NCBI RefSeq assembly: GCF_018688375.1 | Contig: NZ_CP061318.1 | Span: 930,001-994,000 of the forward strand | Direction: 5' to 3' | DNA length: 64,000 bases | Source: Polynucleobacter sp. AP-Ainpum-60-G11 | Lineage (GTDB): Bacteria > Pseudomonadota > Gammaproteobacteria > Burkholderiales > Burkholderiaceae | Shown here: positions 60,170 to 64,000 of the stretch, in pieces | How the letters are laid out: the number at the start of each line of letters is the position of its first letter | How positions within the stretch are numbered: the stretch's first letter is position 1 | Notes under the pieces: model-generated | The model's database searches: none | The model's input: the letters and a program-made list of their open reading frames with translations, nothing else | Told to the model about the DNA's origin: nothing | Position numbers and translations under genes: made by a program

Positions 60170-61900
60170 TTAGAGTGAAACCATGCCGGGATTATTTTTT
60201 ACACCCTTAATGATGGGCTCATTAAGCTTGACAGCCTTAACTACCTTCACATCACGTAAATGGCGCTCAATCACATCCCAGATTGGCTCGCCACCTAAAT
60301 TCCTAGCCTCTTCGCTAACCGGAGCCCAGCCTGCCACTTTGTAGGTTTTGTTTGGATCAATTGCCTTACCGTTTAGACGCATATCGGTAATGCGCTTGCC
60401 GGCACTTTCAGCTGGGTCAATCGTATATTGCAGACCACCCACACGCACCATATCACCACCCTGCTGATAATACGGATCTGGATTAAAGAGATTGTCGGCA
60501 ACGTCTTCCAGAATGGTCTTGATGGTTTCACCACTCATGTTTGTCACTGTCGTGTATGGATAAGTAATTGCCGTTTGATCAAGGAGATTTTCACGAGTAA
60601 TTGGCTGTCCTGGCAATAAGCTAGTACCCCAGCGGAAACCTGGTGAGAATGCAATCTCTGCATTCTTCTGCGCCATGAGACCACCTAAGATTAACTGGTC
60701 AAAGCTACCATTGAAATTACCGCGACGATACAAGAGGCCTTCGGTAGTAGCCAATTTTTCATTCAATTTAGCCTCATACGGAGCCCGAACCTTCGCGATC
60801 AATTTATTCATCGCAGGATCTGCAGGAATCATATTGGAGAAGATCGGGAAGAGCTTGTAACGGAAATCAACCGCTTTACCGCCCTTGACATCAAAATCCA
60901 ATACGCCTAAGAACTTGGTATTCGAACCAGCATTAGTAACCAAAGTTACGCCGCCCGAATTCTTGACCTTCACTGGAATTGGTACGCCATCATGCGTATG
61001 GCCACCCATAATCGCATCTAAGCCGGTAACGCGGGAGGCCATCTTCAGATCGACGTCCATACCGTTATGGGATAGTAGTACAACTACTTTTGCACCTTTG
61101 GCCTTTACTTCATTGATGGTCTTTTGTAGATTTTCTTCTTGGATGCCGAATGTCCAATCAGGCGTGAAATAACGTGGATTCGCAATTGGTGTGTATGGGA
61201 AGGCTTGGCCAATCACGGCAACTTGGATGCCATTCTGCACCTTCATTACGTAGGGGTTAAAGACGGAGTCACCAAAGTCAGCAGTCTTAATATTCTGAGC
61301 AACAAAAGAAACTTTGCCCTTGAAATCGCCATTGACGATTTCCATAACGCGCTTTTCACCTAAAGTCATTTCCCAGTGTGGAGTCATAACATCAACACCC
61401 AAGAGCAAGGCCGCATCAACCATATCCTGACCATTGGTCCAAAGCGAGGTACCGGAACCTTGCCAAGTGTCACCGCCATCCAATAGCAAAGCGCCTGGGC
61501 GACTTGCCTTCATTTGCTTAATCAGCGTTGCCATATGTGCAAAGCCACCAACTTTTCCATAGTTTTGGGCTGCCGCTACGTAATCAAGATAGGTAAAAGC
61601 ATGGGCATCACGAGTACCTGGCTTAATACCGTTGGCCTTCAAGAAATATTCACCGACTAAGTGAGGTGTTTTCCCTTCTTGGTTTCCAATACCGAGGTTG
61701 ACATTGGGCTCTCGGAAATAGATTGGCAGAAGCTGGGCATGACAGTCTGTGAAATGCAGAAAATGCACATTACCAAACTTCGGCAAATCATAAAATTTTT
61801 GTGCAGTAGTTTGAGCGCTAGCAAAATTGGATTGCAAACTCATACCGCCTGCGGAAGCGATAGCCAAAGCTTGCAAAAACTCGCGACGATTTAAAGACAT
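60170..61900 (-). CDS. soxB: Thiosulfohydrolase SoxB
   Basis: Di-manganese hydrolase that releases sulfate from the sulfonate bound to SoxY. The N terminus carries a twin-arginine signal (Arg5-Arg6, NRREFLQ). Metallophosphatase motifs are FTDCHAQ (Asp52, His54), DGGDTWQGSGTSLW and GGHTHDG. It has 576 residues. A terminator-like hairpin (61916-61937) lies just upstream of its ribosome-binding site (AAGGA). Confidence 0.96.
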   Translation of the reverse strand: MSLNRREFLQALAIASAGGMSLQSNFASAQTTAQKFYDLPKFGNVHFLHFTDCHAQLLPIYFREPNVNLGIGNQEGKTPHLVGEYFLKANGIKPGTRDAHAFTYLDYVAAAQNYGKVGGFAHMATLIKQMKASRPGALLLDGGDTWQGSGTSLWTNGQDMVDAALLLGVDVMTPHWEMTLGEKRVMEIVNGDFKGKVSFVAQNIKTADFGDSVFNPYVMKVQNGIQVAVIGQAFPYTPIANPRYFTPDWTFGIQEENLQKTINEVKAKGAKVVVLLSHNGMDVDLKMASRVTGLDAIMGGHTHDGVPIPVKVKNSGGVTLVTNAGSNTKFLGVLDFDVKGGKAVDFRYKLFPIFSNMIPADPAMNKLIAKVRAPYEAKLNEKLATTEGLLYRRGNFNGSFDQLILGGLMAQKNAEIAFSPGFRWGTSLLPGQPITRENLLDQTAITYPYTTVTNMSGETIKTILEDVADNLFNPDPYYQQGGDMVRVGGLQYTIDPAESAGKRITDMRLNGKAIDPNKTYKVAGWAPVSEEARNLGGEPIWDVIERHLRDVKVVKAVKLNEPIIKGVKNNPGMVSL

Positions 61901-61913
61901 AGTGTTTCCTTAA

Positions 61914-61937
61914 GAAAACAGGCCTTTCGGCCTGTTT
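61914..61937 (-). terminator. Intercistronic hairpin between soxX and soxB
   Basis: A perfect 9-bp stem (61916-61924 with 61929-61937). On the transcribed strand the loop is GAAA, a stable tetraloop, and the stem runs into TTTTCTT. It ends about 9 bases before the soxB ribosome-binding site, so it could partly end transcription, stabilise the upstream mRNA, or set the soxB level. Confidence 0.7.
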
Positions 61938-61944
61938 AGATGTG

Positions 61945-62592
61945 TTATTTGTTTACAGGTGATTCTGGGTCAAGCAATAAGGCCATGACATCCTGAATTT
62001 GTTGCTCGTTTAATAATTTAAAATGGGCAAAACGAGGCATATTGCTGCAAGCGTTGTACGCCTTCGAATTATTAATGCGATTCCAGGTATAAGTCACAAC
62101 TTCCTTGGAATAGCCGCGTAATTTTCCATAACCCGTCAATGATGGGCCGATATTTCCATAGGAAATTTCTTTAGGATCGATTTGGTGGCAGTTGTAGCAG
62201 CCACCACCAATTGGGGTATCTGCTTTATCTGTCCAAGTAGCACCTCGTCCACTTTGTGCAATTTTTTCTCCATTCTTCCAGTCGCCGATATACTTGCCAT
62301 CAGACGGCTGTTGAATCGAGTCCATATTGATCTTCTGGATTTTCTCGCGCATCGCTTCGCCCTGCTTGCTATTGGCGAATTGAGGATCAGAGCAGAACTT
62401 CTGTGTTGCATCTTGATCAATGCGATTCAATCCGGCAATACCTTCAGCTCGGAAACTGTCCTGAATCATCTTATTAAATTTAGGATCATTCTTTTGCTGT
62501 GCCAGCGCAGGAGATTGCATCAAGCCAAACGCGGATAGAAATCCAGAAATAGCTAAGAGCTGTTTTAAGTGTGTCTTTTTCATATTCATCAT
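61945..62592 (-). CDS. soxX: Sulfur oxidation c-type cytochrome SoxX
   Basis: Partner of SoxA in forming the thiosulfate-SoxY heterodisulfide. A signal peptide covers residues 1-31. The heme site is C132-C135-H136 (CYNCHQ) and the axial Met probably lies in SNMPRF. At 215 residues it has an extended N-terminal region compared with short SoxX. It begins 10 bp after soxA. Confidence 0.93.
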   Translation of the reverse strand: MMNMKKTHLKQLLAISGFLSAFGLMQSPALAQQKNDPKFNKMIQDSFRAEGIAGLNRIDQDATQKFCSDPQFANSKQGEAMREKIQKINMDSIQQPSDGKYIGDWKNGEKIAQSGRGATWTDKADTPIGGGCYNCHQIDPKEISYGNIGPSLTGYGKLRGYSKEVVTYTWNRINNSKAYNACSNMPRFAHFKLLNEQQIQDVMALLLDPESPVNK

Positions 62593-62602
62593 CTCTTATC
62601 CA

Positions 62603-63418
62603 TTAACGCTTTAAGCCAGGCGTTTCAACTGTTCCACCATTAGCGTTCTTGGCCATATACATAGACAAGGCCAAGGTAACATCTGAGCCATAAATTGGGA
62701 ATGGGAAACGCTGTTGACGGAAGCAATCATTTAGACGTTGCTGCATTGTCCAAAACTGACCACTGGATACGCGATAAGCAGGCCAGTAACCCCAACCTAA
62801 AGCAGCGCCCTTTTGCTCCGTAATATTCGGCAAATCTTGTAAACGAATTCGTTTTCCAGTTTCGGCATGGCAGGATGCACAAGAAAAATCCATTGGACCA
62901 CCCTGGTAGAAGAAGGCACGCTTACCGAGGTCATACATTTCTTTTTCTTTTGGATGCGCAGTGCTTACCTTAATCTTGTCACCCTTAGACTGGGTTACAA
63001 CGAAAGCAACAATCGCTTCCATGTCCTTCTTAGGGCCCTTTTGGAATGGCGCATCGATCATCTCTAGTGGATCACGACCTTGTAGCACCTGCATACAGGT
63101 CATCAAACGAGATTCAAGATCCTGAACTTTATTTGTATCTTTAAAGTAGCGCGGCAGTTGTGCCGCAGCACCTTTCACTACGCCAGGGCCTAAACCTAAA
63201 TTACATTTTTCCAGCGTGGCGTTTTTAGGGCCAGCCGGCTTCTTCCATAAATCTTCACCTGCCGCCTCGTAAAGCTCTGAAGGATTTCCATCGGCGATCA
63301 TCTCGCGGTATTTAGCAATATCGTCTGTCGCACTTTTTTGTGCTGACACCGAAGATGTCATTGTTAATAAAGTTGCTACTAAACCAGTAGCTAACCCTAA
63401 GGTCAATTTACGCTGCAT
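62603..63418 (-). CDS. soxA: Sulfur oxidation c-type cytochrome SoxA (monoheme type)
   Basis: Forms the SoxAX complex. A signal peptide ends near residue 26. Only one heme site is visible, C180-C183-H184 (CASCH). The first heme site of diheme SoxA is replaced by Cys72 and Cys108, which probably form a disulfide. The active-site Cys232 (NDCFRQQR), which carries the persulfide ligand, is retained. It has 271 residues. Confidence 0.95.
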   Translation of the reverse strand: MQRKLTLGLATGLVATLLTMTSSVSAQKSATDDIAKYREMIADGNPSELYEAAGEDLWKKPAGPKNATLEKCNLGLGPGVVKGAAAQLPRYFKDTNKVQDLESRLMTCMQVLQGRDPLEMIDAPFQKGPKKDMEAIVAFVVTQSKGDKIKVSTAHPKEKEMYDLGKRAFFYQGGPMDFSCASCHAETGKRIRLQDLPNITEQKGAALGWGYWPAYRVSSGQFWTMQQRLNDCFRQQRFPFPIYGSDVTLALSMYMAKNANGGTVETPGLKR

Positions 63419-63473
63419 TTCCTACCCTTTCAGAACCACGGAGGCGGTAAAGATCTATTAAAGCAAGAAGCAA

Positions 63474-63782
63474 TTAAGAAGCGGTTGCTTCGTCAGTACG
63501 TTTGTCACCCTTGCTATCGTTCCAAGTTACAACAATCTTGTCACCCTTAGCACCCTTGTACTTAAAGTTCAAGAATGGGTCTTTAGAAACTGCGGGGCCA
63601 AACTGACCATTGAAGACATCTTTGCCGTTCGCTTTTACATTGATTGTGCTGATAAACCAAGCTGGAATAGTTTTGCCAGAAGCGTCTTTACGCTGGCCAG
63701 ACTCCATATCATGTTTCATCAAAATTTTTACATCTACAGTACCGCCGTTTTCAGCAGCTCTTACGCGCATTGGATCAGCCAT
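63474..63782 (-). CDS. soxZ: Thiosulfate oxidation carrier complex subunit SoxZ
   Basis: Immunoglobulin-like partner of SoxY in the substrate carrier. It is 102 residues with no signal peptide, as expected since it is exported with SoxY. The sequence has the typical KHDMESGQRKD and WNDSKGDKRTDE segments. It follows soxY by 56 bp. Confidence 0.95.
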   Translation of the reverse strand: MADPMRVRAAENGGTVDVKILMKHDMESGQRKDASGKTIPAWFISTINVKANGKDVFNGQFGPAVSKDPFLNFKYKGAKGDKIVVTWNDSKGDKRTDEATAS

Positions 63783-63838
63783 TTTGGTTCCTCTTTTATT
63801 CTATATAAGTGAATTGTGTCTATTAAATCGCTTCGGAA

Positions 63839-64000
63839 TTAACCGCCGCAACCACCAAGCGTTACTTTGACTTCTTTAACAGTCATCAGCCACTTGCCAT
63901 CAGCCTTGACTAAACCATACACATTAGATGTTTGGCCCATCTTGATACGCGTTGTCACAAATGAATCAGTGCCAGCCGGAATGAAGAACTGAGCAGCCAA
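63839..64000 (-). CDS. soxY: Thiosulfate oxidation carrier protein SoxY, C-terminal part
   Basis: The frame enters from the window end and stops at 63839. The 53 visible residues finish with GGCGG, the diagnostic swinging arm whose Cys carries the sulfur substrate. Upstream residues (FIPAGTDSFVTTRIKMGQTSNVYGLV) match the SoxY fold. The N terminus and promoter of the operon lie outside the window. Confidence 0.93.
   Translation of the reverse strand: MAAQFFIPAGTDSFVTTRIKMGQTSNVYGLVKADGKWLMTVKEVKVTLGGCGG

Overview
The window looks like a chromosomal core segment of a free-living freshwater betaproteobacterium, most likely Polynucleobacter (Burkholderiaceae). This is inferred from moderate GC (mid-40s % by eye), the gene orders tig-clpP-clpX-lon-ppiD, pyrG-kdsA-eno-ftsB and msrB-yciB-bolA-ppi, the densely packed genes, and a Sox thiosulfate-oxidation cluster. 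No species assignment is claimed. I saw no phage, IS element, integron, CRISPR array or rRNA operon. Almost every base is in a recognisable gene; the only gene-free stretch over 300 bases is the acnB/pyrG divergent region (25335-25723).

Layout. 1-8.5 kb: tail of an upstream gene, rimO, a beta-ketothiolase, serB and mfd on the minus strand, and ispD-ispF of the isoprenoid pathway. 8.5-17.8 kb: tRNA-Leu, the protein quality-control block tig-clpP-clpX-lon, tRNA-Val, a PpiD-type chaperone that has apparently lost its parvulin domain, and the divergent tesA/ybbA pair. 17.8-25.3 kb: purL, a spermidine-synthase-like gene, and aconitase B facing them. 25.7-33 kb: pyrG-kdsA-eno-ftsB, hslO, gltX, and a tRNA-Ala/Glu/Asp operon. 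33-38 kb: an M48 lipoprotein, a duplicated-domain periplasmic protein, hyi-glxR (glyoxylate/glycerate), a YqiA esterase, a DUF3108 protein and a small potassium-channel-like protein. 38-45 kb: a minus-strand operon mltG-tmk-holB-tatD-ankyrin, then ygfZ, an NRDE protein and a thioesterase. 45-53 kb: selO, msrB, yciB, bolA, a parvulin, gloA, a FemAB/GNAT-like protein, a DUF1289 protein, an ABC-F ATPase and a queuosine-precursor transporter. 53-64 kb: glutaryl-CoA dehydrogenase, mnmH, a thioesterase, then a long minus-strand sulfur region.

The sulfur region (55.9-64 kb) is the most distinctive part. In transcription order it reads soxY (cut by the window end), soxZ, soxA, soxX, soxB, a DsrE-like periplasmic protein, a metallo-beta-lactamase-fold hydrolase, a small cytochrome c, a full-length YeeE/YedE (TsuA-like) transporter, a pair of half-size YeeE/YedE proteins and a TIGR01244-type phosphatase/sulfurtransferase-like protein. 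Together these suggest periplasmic thiosulfate oxidation coupled to uptake or handling of thiosulfate or sulfane sulfur. A perfect terminator-like hairpin lies between soxX and soxB.

Regulatory signals visible by eye include an RpoH-like promoter before lon, a 14-bp perfect palindrome before acnB, several intrinsic terminators (one placed inside the convergent tesA coding sequence), and a promoter for the tRNA operon. All functional calls come from reading the sequence and family knowledge; no search was run.
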